The notes under the pieces were generated by a model. The model did no database searches. It worked only from the letters and a program-made list of their open reading frames with translations, and was not told where the DNA came from. A stretch of 64,000 nucleotides of DNA from Prochlorococcus sp. AG-363-A16. Lineage in GTDB: Bacteria > Cyanobacteriota > Cyanobacteriia > PCC-6307 > Cyanobiaceae. A program made the position numbers and the translations under genes. Location of the stretch: contig QCFB01000001.1 in the NCBI GenBank assembly GCA_003280345.1, positions 154,039 through 218,038 on the forward strand. The letters are read 5' to 3'. Each line of letters opens with the position of its first letter. The first letter of the stretch is position 1. This document shows positions 52,930 to 63,372 of the stretch, piece after piece.

Positions 52930-54126
52930 TTAGACATAAGATGCCATTTTAATTGATTCTTGTAACATAGTTGGAAGATTAAAAAAATCATCGTTTAAAT
53001 TCCAAGGTCCAAAAGACAGGCGCAAACCAGATTTCTGCAAGCTTAGATCAATTCCTATTGCATTTAATACCAAACTGTTTTCTAAACTAGCTGAATTGCA
53101 GGCTGTACTACTACTTGCCGAATATCCTCTTTTAGATAGTTGCCGAACAACTTCTCTGCCTGAAACTGGATATTTATTAGGAGTTGTGCACAATAGTGAG
53201 ATGTGATGTTGGAGTCTTTGAGTAGGGTGACCAGTAAAATATAAACCCTCAATTTTGCTAAGATCATTTCTTATTTTCTTAGTAAGCATATTTACAGATT
53301 TTAATTTGGTAGAACTTTGAATTAATGAAATATCTGATGATTTGTAAAGTAATTCTAGAGCTAATGTCATCCCAGCTATTAGCGAAGTAGGTTGTGTTCC
53401 AATTCTGAAACCATTACTTAATAATGTATCTGTATTGAAAATAGGTTTATCTACCAATTCATCCATTTTATATAAAAGCAATCCTACTCCTTTTGGACCT
53501 TGAAATTTATGAGCTGATGCACTTAATAAATTAACTGGCAGTTGTTTCCAGTTAATAACACCTTGACTAAGAATTTGAGTTGCATCTGTATGAAAAACAA
53601 TTTTTCTTGACAAACATTCTTTTCCTATAGTTTCAATTGGTTGAATAGTACCGATTTCACTTTGTCCCCATATTAAAGAAACTAATCTCGTTGGTGGTGA
53701 AAGCAATTCATCCATTAATTCTAATCTAACCATTCCGTATTGATCAACAGGCCAAATTCGTATATTCCAACCATCTTTTTGTAGAAATTTTACGGCTGAT
53801 AATACAGATGGGTGCTCAACATCTGAAATCACAATAGTACCAGTATTTAATTGTCTTGCAGTATTTATTATTGCGAGATAATTTGATTCAGTAGCATTGG
53901 AGGTAAACAATATATTGTTTTGATCAGCATTAAGGTGATTAGCAATTCTAAATTTACACCTTTCAATTACCTCAGCTGCTTCAAGTCCATGTAAATGGAG
54001 ACTAGATGCATTACCCCAAGCGTTAGTTTGAATATTTTCAATTTCTTTTATAACTTCTTGATGAGTTGGACTTGTAGCACATGCATCAAGGTATATATTT
54101 TTTGAGGGAACTAAATTCATACTCAT
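52930..54126 (-). CDS. Cysteine desulfurase (NifS/IscS family)
   Basis: A 398-residue PLP enzyme that takes sulfur from cysteine for Fe-S cluster and thio-modification. The N-terminus IYLDACATSPTHQEV is the family start. The PLP lysine is in SASAHKFQGPKGVGLL near residue 210. The active cysteine is in ASSSTACNSASLENSL, with the spacing of the NifS-like branch. Residues HTDATQ (Asp for PLP ring) are also present. The ATG at 54126 is good. It is five bases from dapF upstream. Which of the genome's desulfurases this is cannot be told. Confidence 0.92.
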   Translation of the reverse strand: MSMNLVPSKNIYLDACATSPTHQEVIKEIENIQTNAWGNASSLHLHGLEAAEVIERCKFRIANHLNADQNNILFTSNATESNYLAIINTARQLNTGTIVISDVEHPSVLSAVKFLQKDGWNIRIWPVDQYGMVRLELMDELLSPPTRLVSLIWGQSEIGTIQPIETIGKECLSRKIVFHTDATQILSQGVINWKQLPVNLLSASAHKFQGPKGVGLLLYKMDELVDKPIFNTDTLLSNGFRIGTQPTSLIAGMTLALELLYKSSDISLIQSSTKLKSVNMLTKKIRNDLSKIEGLYFTGHPTQRLQHHISLLCTTPNKYPVSGREVVRQLSKRGYSASSSTACNSASLENSLVLNAIGIDLSLQKSGLRLSFGPWNLNDDFFNLPTMLQESIKMASYV

Positions 54127-54131
54127 TCTAA

Positions 54132-55001
54132 TTAAAATCTATTTAATAGTTCATTTGAAATAACACCTTTAAAAGTTATTTGAGCAGGACCTGACATGTA
54201 AACAGATCCATTTAAATCTGGCCAACTAATATATAAACTACCTCCTGGCAGAATAATTTCAGCAGTATTATCACTTAATTCTAGTAAATGTGTGGCTACT
54301 AAAGTTGCACATGCACCTGTACCGCAAGCCAAAGTAGGTCCACAGCCCCTCTCCCATACTAGAACTTTTAACTTTACTCTAGAAATTATTTCAACAAAGT
54401 GCACATTTGTATGTGATGGGAATGAGGGCTCCTTTTCGAGCGTTTTGCCCCATTTTCTAAAAGGAATATTATTTAGATCTTCAACTGGAATTACCATATG
54501 AGGATTACCCATACCAATTGCAGAAGCAGTTAGTTGCTTATTGTCAATAGTTACCAACCCTTGAGGTACACCTTTAGAATTAGATTGAAATTTAGTTGGG
54601 ATTAACGATGGTAATAATGTTGGCGAACCCATATCGACCTTGATATTTGTTTTATTATCAACTTCAGCTTCTATAATTCCTGCCAGTGTTTCAATTACAA
54701 ATATATTTTTCAATTTTATCTCTTGATTAGTAAATAGATATTTTACAAGACATCTAATCCCATTCCCACACATTTCTGCTTCACTACCATCTGAGTTGAA
54801 AATACGCATTTTAACATCTCCTCGATCTTCTGGTGAGAATATAAGAACTATTCCATCTGCACCAATTCCAAAATTTCGATTACATAAAACTTTGACTAAT
54901 GGGGGATATCCATTTAAGAGTTGATCTGGAAGACATGAGTTTCTAACGTCAACAAGAATAAAATCATTTCCTAACCCTGTATATTTACTGAAACTAACCA
55001 T
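54132..55001 (-). CDS. dapF: Diaminopimelate epimerase
   Basis: DapF converts LL- to meso-diaminopimelate for lysine and peptidoglycan. The 289 residues are of usual length. The two catalytic cysteines are in SEAEMCGNGIRCLVKYL near residue 80 and GPTLACGTGACATLVA near residue 230. The N-terminus FSKYTGLGNDFILVDVRN is the standard start. The ATG start is clear (MVSFSKY). The order dapF, cysteine desulfurase, DUF1995, dacB forms a minus-strand run. It is divergent from leuS across about 140 bp. Confidence 0.96.
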   Translation of the reverse strand: MVSFSKYTGLGNDFILVDVRNSCLPDQLLNGYPPLVKVLCNRNFGIGADGIVLIFSPEDRGDVKMRIFNSDGSEAEMCGNGIRCLVKYLFTNQEIKLKNIFVIETLAGIIEAEVDNKTNIKVDMGSPTLLPSLIPTKFQSNSKGVPQGLVTIDNKQLTASAIGMGNPHMVIPVEDLNNIPFRKWGKTLEKEPSFPSHTNVHFVEIISRVKLKVLVWERGCGPTLACGTGACATLVATHLLELSDNTAEIILPGGSLYISWPDLNGSVYMSGPAQITFKGVISNELLNRF

Positions 55002-55144
55002 GTGTCTATATTGGCGATGTATATCTTGTATTAATAAGATAGATGATATATGGCCATAATGGCTTGGATTGATCCTAGATCAGAACATTCTGCGCTTAAA
55101 TAGGGTCGCAATAAAATGATCGAAAGATAGAGAATCACACATTG

Positions 55145-57775
55145 ATGGATTCACCCACCACCATAAACTCATCAGAAAATAGCTCAGATCGGTATAAACC
55201 ACTTGAGTTAGAGCCAAAATGGCAAAAGGATTGGCTCCAAAAAGAAATTAATCGGACGCCCTCTCCTAAACCCAATCAGAGAAAATTTTACGCGCTTTCT
55301 ATGTTCCCTTACCCATCAGGGAATTTACATATGGGCCATGTAAGAAATTACGTAATAACTGATGTCATAGCAAGAATACAACGCATGCGAGGAGACGCTG
55401 TTCTACACCCAATGGGTTGGGATGCTTTTGGTCTACCTGCTGAAAATGCCGCAATAGAAAGGAATATTGACCCTGGTGACTGGACAAATAAGAATATTGC
55501 ACATATGAAACAACAGCTCAACAGGCTTGGGCTATCAATTGATTGGGATAGAGAGCAAACTACCTGCCACCAGGACTACTACAAATGGACTCAGTATCTA
55601 TTCCTAGAACTCTATGCATCTGGACTCGCATACAGAAAAAAAGCATCAGTCAATTGGGACCCAATCGATAAAACTGTCCTAGCAAATGAACAAGTTGATA
55701 GCGATGGACGGTCATGGAGATCAGGAGCAATTGTTGAAAAAAGAGAATTAGAGCAATGGTTTTTAAAGATAACTGATTATGCAAATGATCTACTCAAAGA
55801 CCTAAATGAATTAAAAGAATGGCCTACACGAGTCAGAACTATGCAATCAAACTGGATAGGCAAATCAGAAGGAACAGTTATAGAGTTTGCTTTAACGTCA
55901 GACCATGATCTAAAGATTAAAGTATTTACCACAAGACTTGATACATTATTTGGAGTAAGTTATATAGCACTTGCACCAGAGAATAAACTGGCTGAAAAAT
56001 TATTAGATCCTAAATATAAGGATAAATTTACAGCATACAAAAATAAGGTCGATAAATTATCCGTAATTGAAAGAACAGAGGACACAGCTAATAAATCTGG
56101 TTTTGCAATTGGTGCAGAAGTAATTAACCCTATAAATGGAGAAGTAATACCAGTCTGGGTCGCTGATTATGTATTAGAAGAATACGGATCAGGAGCAGTA
56201 ATGGGCGTACCAGCACATGATGAAAGAGATTATAAGTTTGCAAGTAAATATCAACTAAATATAAAAACTGTAATCAAAGAAAGTGTAGAAAGTGAAACTA
56301 CTGATAATTGTTATACTAGTAAAAATGGAATACTAATAAATTCAGGGAAATACAGTGGTCTAAATACAACTTTAGCAAAGGCTGAACTTCTCATCCAGGC
56401 TAAAAAAGAAGGTTGGGGAAAGGAAAAAATACAATATAAATTGAGAGACTGGTTAATATCTAGACAGAGATATTGGGGTTGTCCTATTCCAATTATACAT
56501 TGCCCATCCTGTGGAGATGTAGATGTTCCTAAGGAAGATTTACCAGTTAAGTTACCTAAAGGCATTAATTTATCTGGTAAAGGATTATCAGCATTGTCCG
56601 GAATAGATGAATGGAAATTAGTTAATTGTCCAAAATGTGGTAAAAAAGCAGAAAGAGAAACAGATACTATGGATACATTTATGTGCTCCTCTTGGTACTT
56701 CCTACGATTTGCTGATCACAACAATTGCTCAATCCCTTTTTCTAAGAGTAAGATCAATGAGTGGCTACCAGTCAATCAATATGTAGGTGGAGTTGAACAT
56801 GCAATATTACATTTGCTTTATGCCAGATTTCTAACAAAAGCATTAAATAAAAGAAATTTAATAGACATAAAAGAACCATTTGAGAAACTATTGACTCAAG
56901 GCATGGTCCAAGGAATAACTTATAAGAATGTAATCACAGGAAAATATATTTCAGAAGACTTACTAGATAAAAATTCAAAGTTGTATGATCCAAACACTGG
57001 CGATAAGCTAGAAGTTATATATGAAAAGATGTCAAAATCAAAATATAATGGTGTAGATCCTTCAATAGTTATTAATAGATATGGAGCAGATACAGCAAGG
57101 ATGTTTATTTTATTTAAAGCACCTCCTGAAAAAGATTTAGAATGGGATGATGCAGATGTTGAAGGTCAATTTAGATTTTTACAAAGATTATGGCGCCTGG
57201 TAAATGATTACAAACTAAAAGAGATCGATAAAGAATTTAATATTAATATAAAAACTAAAAATCTAACGAAACCTAAAGCAATTACTAATAAAGAAAAAGA
57301 ACTTAGGCGAATAATTCATAGTTCTATTCAGTCAATTTCAGAGGATATAGATAAAAGACTTCAATTTAATACTGCTATATCTGAATTAATGAAGTTGTCA
57401 AATTCAATGCACGAAAATATAAATCACGTCAGTATTCCAATAGCATCAGAAGCCTTTTCAACTCTAATTAGGTTATTGGCACCATTTTCTCCACATATAG
57501 CTGAAGAATTTTGGCATTCTCTTGGAGGTACTGATAGTGTTCATCAGCAACCATGGCCATTATGTGACCATCAAGCTTTAGTTCAAGAAGAATATAAATT
57601 GATTATTCAAATAAATGGAAAAGTAAGAGGTGCAACAATGGTGGCAACAGATACACCTAAAGAAGACTTAGAACAAATAGCAATTAATAGTGATTTGGCA
57701 AAAAAATGGATAAAAGAAAATTCCATTAAAAGAACTATTGTTGTTCCTGGTAGATTAGTAAATATTGTTCTATAA
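55145..57775 (+). CDS. leuS: Leucyl-tRNA synthetase
   Basis: A class I synthetase of 876 residues with an editing domain. The HIGH motif is [18 protein letters not shown] near residue 55. The CP1 editing domain includes [18 protein letters not shown] and [13 protein letters not shown]. Zinc cysteines are in [12 protein letters not shown] and [16 protein letters not shown]. The KMSKS loop is [22 protein letters not shown]-terminal leucine-specific domain ends LVNIVL. The frame also opens at TTG 55142; ATG 55145 is chosen. Confidence 0.97.
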   Translation: MDSPTTINSSENSSDRYKPLELEPKWQKDWLQKEINRTPSPKPNQRKFYALSMFPYPSGNLHMGHVRNYVITDVIARIQRMRGDAVLHPMGWDAFGLPAENAAIERNIDPGDWTNKNIAHMKQQLNRLGLSIDWDREQTTCHQDYYKWTQYLFLELYASGLAYRKKASVNWDPIDKTVLANEQVDSDGRSWRSGAIVEKRELEQWFLKITDYANDLLKDLNELKEWPTRVRTMQSNWIGKSEGTVIEFALTSDHDLKIKVFTTRLDTLFGVSYIALAPENKLAEKLLDPKYKDKFTAYKNKVDKLSVIERTEDTANKSGFAIGAEVINPINGEVIPVWVADYVLEEYGSGAVMGVPAHDERDYKFASKYQLNIKTVIKESVESETTDNCYTSKNGILINSGKYSGLNTTLAKAELLIQAKKEGWGKEKIQYKLRDWLISRQRYWGCPIPIIHCPSCGDVDVPKEDLPVKLPKGINLSGKGLSALSGIDEWKLVNCPKCGKKAERETDTMDTFMCSSWYFLRFADHNNCSIPFSKSKINEWLPVNQYVGGVEHAILHLLYARFLTKALNKRNLIDIKEPFEKLLTQGMVQGITYKNVITGKYISEDLLDKNSKLYDPNTGDKLEVIYEKMSKSKYNGVDPSIVINRYGADTARMFILFKAPPEKDLEWDDADVEGQFRFLQRLWRLVNDYKLKEIDKEFNINIKTKNLTKPKAITNKEKELRRIIHSSIQSISEDIDKRLQFNTAISELMKLSNSMHENINHVSIPIASEAFSTLIRLLAPFSPHIAEEFWHSLGGTDSVHQQPWPLCDHQALVQEEYKLIIQINGKVRGATMVATDTPKEDLEQIAINSDLAKKWIKENSIKRTIVVPGRLVNIVL

Positions 57776-57800
57776 ATATTCACATCTCAAAAACAATAAA

Positions 57801-59399
57801 TTATTTCTTAGCAATTTTTAATTGAGATGGAGAACCTAGATTTCCTTCATAAATATAATTTGGTTTATTAAAAACCAAACGCCTTGTAATATAATATATA
57901 GTTTCTTTTAAATTGGATTCAATACCAATGCTGATTTCATCTATAGATTTAGGAACTCCATCTGAAAGAAATTCCTCTATTTTTAATTGCATAGATAAAA
58001 CATCTGAAGCCGCAATTTTTCCTGCCTCAACTCCTGGTTGATCATAAGCATTGACATTTATAAGTTCTGCATATAAACCTACGGCTCTTTCAAATAATGC
58101 TATTAAACTACCAAGTCTAAATGGGTCTAAATTAGTAATCGATATAGTCAAACTTTGCCTTCCATTAGATGTTAACGCAGAACGAGTTCCTTGAAAGAAT
58201 CCTGATAAAAAGTCTCCAGGGTTATTTGAGTTAATTGGAAAGATAAACTTTGTATCATTAAAGATTTCAATAAAAGTTACAAAGAAATTATCAAGACCAT
58301 CTCTTAATTGTTGAACATACGCATGTTGGTCTGTTGAACCCTTATTACCAAATACTGATAATCCTTGGTTAACAATATTCCCATCACGATCAACCTGCTT
58401 GCCTAGTGATTCCATCACAAGTTGTTGTAAGTACCTACTGAAAACTACTAATTTATCTCTATATGGGAGTATGACCATATCTCTAATACCTTTTCCTTCT
58501 CCTGACATAAACCAGGCACTTGCCAATAAAGCAGAAGGATTCTGAGTGATTTTCCTATTTCTAGTTTGAATATCCATCTCCCTAGCTCCTTTTAGAAAAT
58601 CATGAACATTACAACCTATTAGTGCTGCGACTAAAAGACCAACTGAACTAGTAATACTTGTTCTTCCACCAACCCAATCAGGAAGATCAAACCTTTTTAA
58701 CCAAGATTCATTTATAGCTTGTTCATCAAGATGACTATTGGACATTGTTATAGCTAATGCTTGAGCAGGCCAATTTCCGCCAATACTTTCCAGCCTCTTT
58801 CTTGCTTGATCCATGCATAGTCGAGGCTCAGGAGTACCTCCAGATTTACTGACAACTACAAATAATGTAGTTAATAGTTTATCATTGATAAGATTAAGTA
58901 TTCTTTCTATACCATCTGGATCAACATTATCTAAAAAATGAAAGTTTAACTTTTGATCTGACTTTTGAAGGGCATTGACTAATAATAGTGGGCCTAAACT
59001 ACTACCCCCTATACCAATCCACAGAACATCAGTGAAAGGTTTGCCATTAGGTGATTTAGTTTTACCAGAAAGTATTTTGTTCCCAAAATCCTCAACTAAT
59101 CTGATTTCAGCATTAATTCTTTGACTAATATTTGCATTTGGGGCCTTATCTGGATTACGAAGCCAATAATGACCTACCTGACGATTTTCATCTATATTGG
59201 CTATAGAACCATTTTCTAGACGTTCCATAGCGTCGAAAGCCTTAGTAAATCTAGGCTGAAGCGAATCCAAATCCTTCGAATCTATATTCATCCTGCTTAT
59301 GTCAAGTGACATACCAATGTCGTCGTTGTACCAAAGAAGTTCGCAAAAACGACTCCAGTTCTCATTTTCATATGTAGAGTTCAAGAGAGGACTGCTCAT
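57801..59399 (-). CDS. pgi: Glucose-6-phosphate isomerase
   Basis: Pgi interconverts glucose 6-phosphate and fructose 6-phosphate, serving glycogen use and the oxidative pentose phosphate path. The 532-residue cyanobacterial form has the phosphate-binding VLWIGIGGSSLGPLLLVNAL and VVVSKSGGTPEP, the signature DWVGGRTSITSSVGLL, and the catalytic region FGNKGSTDQHAYVQQLRDG. The ATG is clear. It is convergent with leuS. Confidence 0.96.
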   Translation of the reverse strand: MSSPLLNSTYENENWSRFCELLWYNDDIGMSLDISRMNIDSKDLDSLQPRFTKAFDAMERLENGSIANIDENRQVGHYWLRNPDKAPNANISQRINAEIRLVEDFGNKILSGKTKSPNGKPFTDVLWIGIGGSSLGPLLLVNALQKSDQKLNFHFLDNVDPDGIERILNLINDKLLTTLFVVVSKSGGTPEPRLCMDQARKRLESIGGNWPAQALAITMSNSHLDEQAINESWLKRFDLPDWVGGRTSITSSVGLLVAALIGCNVHDFLKGAREMDIQTRNRKITQNPSALLASAWFMSGEGKGIRDMVILPYRDKLVVFSRYLQQLVMESLGKQVDRDGNIVNQGLSVFGNKGSTDQHAYVQQLRDGLDNFFVTFIEIFNDTKFIFPINSNNPGDFLSGFFQGTRSALTSNGRQSLTISITNLDPFRLGSLIALFERAVGLYAELINVNAYDQPGVEAGKIAASDVLSMQLKIEEFLSDGVPKSIDEISIGIESNLKETIYYITRRLVFNKPNYIYEGNLGSPSQLKIAKK

Positions 59400-59583
59400 A
59401 TGTAGTCAAATAAGTTTGTCATAAAAACTATTTAACATGAATTTAAAAAAAAATAATTGAAAGCTAGGGTTTGAAGATAGTTATCTATAAATACCATTTT
59501 ACCAGGTCATGAAGTTTTTATTTATATAAATCGCATTAAACAAAAATGAATAAATTTTTGTTAATTCTTTTTACATAAAAAAT

Positions 59584-61290
59584 TTAAATTATAGAAAACC
59601 ATTTCTCCCTTATAGACTTAATATTATTACTAACATTTTCATTGATTATTATACTCCATTTATAAGTAGGATTTAATTCATTAGGGATTTTCGTATGATA
59701 AATAATCCCTCTTCTCGAATATATAATAGAATTATAAGGGCCATCATTCGTGAATTCATTGTAATCAGATATATTATAAACTCTACATCTATTTACTGAT
59801 ATGATTTCATCTCCTACAACAAGAGTAGATTTACTCGCTGGAGATGAATTTTGAACCCTCATTATATAAATTTTATCGTTAATACAATTAAATGTCAAAC
59901 CACTACTTTTTGGTTTGTCAACTTCTTTGCTAAGAATAAGTCCTATTGAATGTAGAGTATCAGACACAGGAAGTTCACCTGGATTATCTAACCATTTATC
60001 AATTTCATATGATAAATCTAAATCAATATTAGAAATTATACATTTAATATCATTACGACTAAATCCGCTTTTATTAACTCCATGCTTTTCCCATAACAAA
60101 CGAGTGATAGATGCTAAAGAAGAATTCTTCATTCTCAAACAAATATCTAAGCATAATGCTGTAAGACTACCGAGTTCATAATAGCTTACTTGTGTATCTT
60201 TACTAGATGAATTGGGCTTATAAAGCTTATTCCAAGCCTCCAATGAACTATCTGATAAACTTTGAAAATGCCTTCCCGGAGTATTTAATACATTCGTAAT
60301 TCTTTTTGATAATTCAGTTAGAAAATAATTTCTATCTATTATTTCAGCAATTAATGGTATGGCTAATTCAAAATAACTTGTTACTCCTTCTGAAAACCAT
60401 AGATTTTCAGATACAACAGGGGTTGAGTAATCATAATTAACATATTCTATTGGACGTAATCTACGTACATTCCATTGATGAAAATATTCATGCCCAATTA
60501 ATTGTATTAATTTATTATAACCAGAATTATCATATAGCTTTTTCCAATCATAATGGATAACAGCTGCATTATCATGTTCAAGACCACCATAACTATTTTC
60601 GATAAAATGAATGAATAGTTGATATTTATTGTTGGAAGGAGGTTTTGATGACATTAGTTTACACGCTGCTTCACAAGTTGATGAGATGTCATCAACTAAT
60701 TTATTGGGTATAGCATTTGGTGAATAACCAATTAGAATAAGTTTATGTGAAGAATTTCTGACATAAAATTTATGTTGAATGAAATTTCCTGCGTGAATTG
60801 GTGCATCAATTAATTCATCATAGTCTGAGGCATGATATGGGTTATTCCCCGCAAGGGGAATAAATGATTTCCATTGATTTGGCAATAGAATTGTTAAATT
60901 ATATTTTGAGAATCTATGTCCATCAACCAAAACAATTAGAGCTGGTAAACATAAAGAAGCTAAATTGTTATCTAAATAACAAGTTCTAACTGTATATTGT
61001 TTTGCTATAACAGTATAAGTCAATGTCATTTCGTCAAAATGATCAACACATGCTTCCCAACTACTTGTACCTGATATCGTCACAGGAACTTGTTGATCAT
61101 TTTGAAATAGATTAAAGTTAAATAAATATTGAGAATGATCCCTTATTGTGTAAGAACCAGGTGTCCATATAGGAAGCGAAAACAACTGCATTTTTCTTTT
61201 TGGTTTCCATTTAATCCTTACATCTATAAACTGAGAAGTTCCATTTTTCAAATTTATCTCGACTTTTACCGTTTTGTTATTTAGTTCCAA
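59584..61290 (-). CDS. M61-family (glycyl aminopeptidase-like) metallopeptidase with PDZ domain
   Basis: A 568-residue protein. The zinc site is LIGHEYFHQWNVRRLRPIEY near residue 265, with the third ligand in NLWFSEGVTSYFE. The N-terminal beta domain includes PIWTPGSYTIRDHSQYLFNF, a family hallmark. A C-terminal PDZ-like domain is seen around SSPASKSTLVVGDEIISVNR. No clear signal peptide is present, so it may be cytoplasmic. Natural substrates are unknown. The start is TTG at 61290 with no ATG nearby. Confidence 0.88.
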   Translation of the reverse strand: MELNNKTVKVEINLKNGTSQFIDVRIKWKPKRKMQLFSLPIWTPGSYTIRDHSQYLFNFNLFQNDQQVPVTISGTSSWEACVDHFDEMTLTYTVIAKQYTVRTCYLDNNLASLCLPALIVLVDGHRFSKYNLTILLPNQWKSFIPLAGNNPYHASDYDELIDAPIHAGNFIQHKFYVRNSSHKLILIGYSPNAIPNKLVDDISSTCEAACKLMSSKPPSNNKYQLFIHFIENSYGGLEHDNAAVIHYDWKKLYDNSGYNKLIQLIGHEYFHQWNVRRLRPIEYVNYDYSTPVVSENLWFSEGVTSYFELAIPLIAEIIDRNYFLTELSKRITNVLNTPGRHFQSLSDSSLEAWNKLYKPNSSSKDTQVSYYELGSLTALCLDICLRMKNSSLASITRLLWEKHGVNKSGFSRNDIKCIISNIDLDLSYEIDKWLDNPGELPVSDTLHSIGLILSKEVDKPKSSGLTFNCINDKIYIMRVQNSSPASKSTLVVGDEIISVNRCRVYNISDYNEFTNDGPYNSIIYSRRGIIYHTKIPNELNPTYKWSIIINENVSNNIKSIREKWFSII

Positions 61291-61535
61291 TTTAATTAAA
61301 ATTTAAAGAATACTACATTATAACTTTAATATAGTTGAAATTTACACTTTAAAAAATAATTTCATAAAAAAGTTTTATATACATTCTCCTATAAAAAAAG
61401 CCCCAAATATATAACAAATCTTATGTGATGCATAATTCCAATAATGTATTTCTAATTTCTATAGCTATTCATTAAAATTTGTCATTATTATGTTTATTCT
61501 ATAAAATACAAAAATCTAATTCTAGGTTATGAAGA

Positions 61536-62189
61536 GTGGTTTCGAGCAGCAATGACCAAATCCTAATTTCACCAATACCAAAAAGTTTGCCAAGGTTTAC
61601 ACCTCCCATCAAATTAGGGGTTATGGCTTCTGGTGAAGGCACTAACTTTGAAGCACTTGTAATGGCATCAAATGATTCATGTTTTGACTTTGAGGTATGT
61701 ACTTTATTAGTTAATAAATCTAACTGTGGTGCCTTGAAAAGAGCTAAGCGGTTAAATATACCTACAAATATAATTGATCATAAAGATTTCACCAAAAGAG
61801 AAGATTATGATCAAGTAATAATAAATACTTTAGCCAAGTATAATGTTGAGGCTATTGTAATGGCTGGTTGGATGCGAGTAGTCACCAATATATTGATAAG
61901 TAAATATAAAAATAAACTTATAAATATTCATCCCTCTTTACTTCCAAGTTTTAAAGGTGTTAATGCTATAGGTCAGGCAATAGAATCACAGACAAAAATT
62001 ACTGGCTGTTCCGTGCATATAGTAAATGAAAAAGTAGATTCTGGCCCTATATTAATTCAAGGAGCTGTACCTATATATAAAAGTGATACTAAAATCCTTT
62101 TATCAGAACGAATAAGAAAAGTTGAACATAAAATTTTACCAATTGGTATACTTATCGCTGCAGAATTTTGGAGGAAATCTACAAGTTAA
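61536..62189 (+). CDS. purN: Phosphoribosylglycinamide formyltransferase
   Basis: PurN adds the formyl group in the third step of purine synthesis. The core begins KLGVMASGEGTNFEALVMAS. Catalytic residues are visible: Asn and His in INIHPSLLPSFKGVNAIG and the Asp in NEKVDSGPILIQGAVP. An N-terminal extension of about 25 residues precedes the core, so the GTG start at 61536 is only one option. The preceding 245 bp contain no obvious signal. It is convergent with argC, overlapping it by four bases. Confidence 0.94.
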   Translation: MVSSSNDQILISPIPKSLPRFTPPIKLGVMASGEGTNFEALVMASNDSCFDFEVCTLLVNKSNCGALKRAKRLNIPTNIIDHKDFTKREDYDQVIINTLAKYNVEAIVMAGWMRVVTNILISKYKNKLINIHPSLLPSFKGVNAIGQAIESQTKITGCSVHIVNEKVDSGPILIQGAVPIYKSDTKILLSERIRKVEHKILPIGILIAAEFWRKSTS

Positions 62190-63298
62190 GGGTAATAAGT
62201 TAATAATGGTAATCCAGTTTCTCCAGCAAATCCAGCCATAAGATTAAGGCTTTGAATTCCTTGACCAGCTTGGCCTTTAACAAGATTATCTATAACAGTC
62301 ATTAATACAATTCGTCCATTGCGATTGTCAACCTGAAGGGATAAGAGTGCTTTGTTAGTTTGTTTAACCCATTTTGTAGATGGATAAGTTCCTACCGGTA
62401 AAATATCAATAGTAGGTTCGTGTCTGTAAACAGCACTAAGAACTGTTGAGCAATCTTCAGCGGTTAATCCAGGATCACGAAGTCTTGCATAAACAGTAGA
62501 AAGTATGCCACGTACCATGGGAACTAAATGAGGAGTGAATTGAAGTTGAATCTCATGACCTGATACTTGAGTTGCTATTTGTTCTATTTCAGAAGTGTGT
62601 CTATGGCCAAGTACTGAATAAGGTGATATTGATTCTGAACATTCTGCAAATAATAAGTTTTCTTTTGCCTTTCTTCCTCCTCCTGAAGTTCCCGATTTTG
62701 CATCAACGATCAAACCTTCATTTTCTATCAAACCTTGTTTAAGAAAAGGAAGTAAAGGAAGCAAACTGGCTGTTGGGAAACAACCCGGAGAAGCAACTAA
62801 TCTTGCATTTGAAATTTCTGTAGGATTCCATTCTGGTATTCCATAAACAGCTTCACTACAGAGCGTGTCATCTGATCGGTCTAATCCTTGAGCCTCATGA
62901 TTATATATATGTTTCCAATGATCTAACGATCTATATCGATAATCAGCAGACAGATCTACAACTCTAAGATTAAGCTTAAGAAGTTCTGGGACGAGTTGAC
63001 ATGCAATTCCATTAGGAAGACTGAGGACAACAAAATCAGCGACTTCAGCTATATTTTTAGGCTCAGGCCTATGTATAAGAGGGTTGTCAGGTAAAGGGAG
63101 GAATGGACAAATTTCGTTCCATCTCATTCCTGCTGAACTCATTCCTCCCAAATAGGTGATCTGAAAATGAGGATGATCACATAAAAGCCTAACTGTCTGA
63201 ATACCTCCATAACCTGAAGCGCCAATGATCGCTACTCTCATACCATGAGAACTGTTAATGACCTCTAAATTTGATTCAATTTTTCTATTCATGGCCAT
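62186..63298 (-). CDS. argC: N-acetyl-gamma-glutamyl-phosphate reductase
   Basis: ArgC makes N-acetylglutamate semialdehyde with NADPH in arginine synthesis. Motifs: RVAIIGASGYGGIQTVRLL, the nucleotide-binding start; the active cysteine in NARLVASPGCFPTASLLPL near residue 165; and SGTSGGGRKAKENLLFAEC. The ATG at 63298 gives 370 residues with an N-terminal extension of 19 residues before MRVAIIGASG, which could be the true start. It is divergent from ribBA. Confidence 0.95.
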   Translation of the reverse strand: MAMNRKIESNLEVINSSHGMRVAIIGASGYGGIQTVRLLCDHPHFQITYLGGMSSAGMRWNEICPFLPLPDNPLIHRPEPKNIAEVADFVVLSLPNGIACQLVPELLKLNLRVVDLSADYRYRSLDHWKHIYNHEAQGLDRSDDTLCSEAVYGIPEWNPTEISNARLVASPGCFPTASLLPLLPFLKQGLIENEGLIVDAKSGTSGGGRKAKENLLFAECSESISPYSVLGHRHTSEIEQIATQVSGHEIQLQFTPHLVPMVRGILSTVYARLRDPGLTAEDCSTVLSAVYRHEPTIDILPVGTYPSTKWVKQTNKALLSLQVDNRNGRIVLMTVIDNLVKGQAGQGIQSLNLMAGFAGETGLPLLTYYP

Positions 63299-63372
63299 TT
63301 GGATTATCCGAAGATCGAACAGGTAGCGATAATGATTTCAACAACTAGAACCCTACGACCCTGAAGCACAAT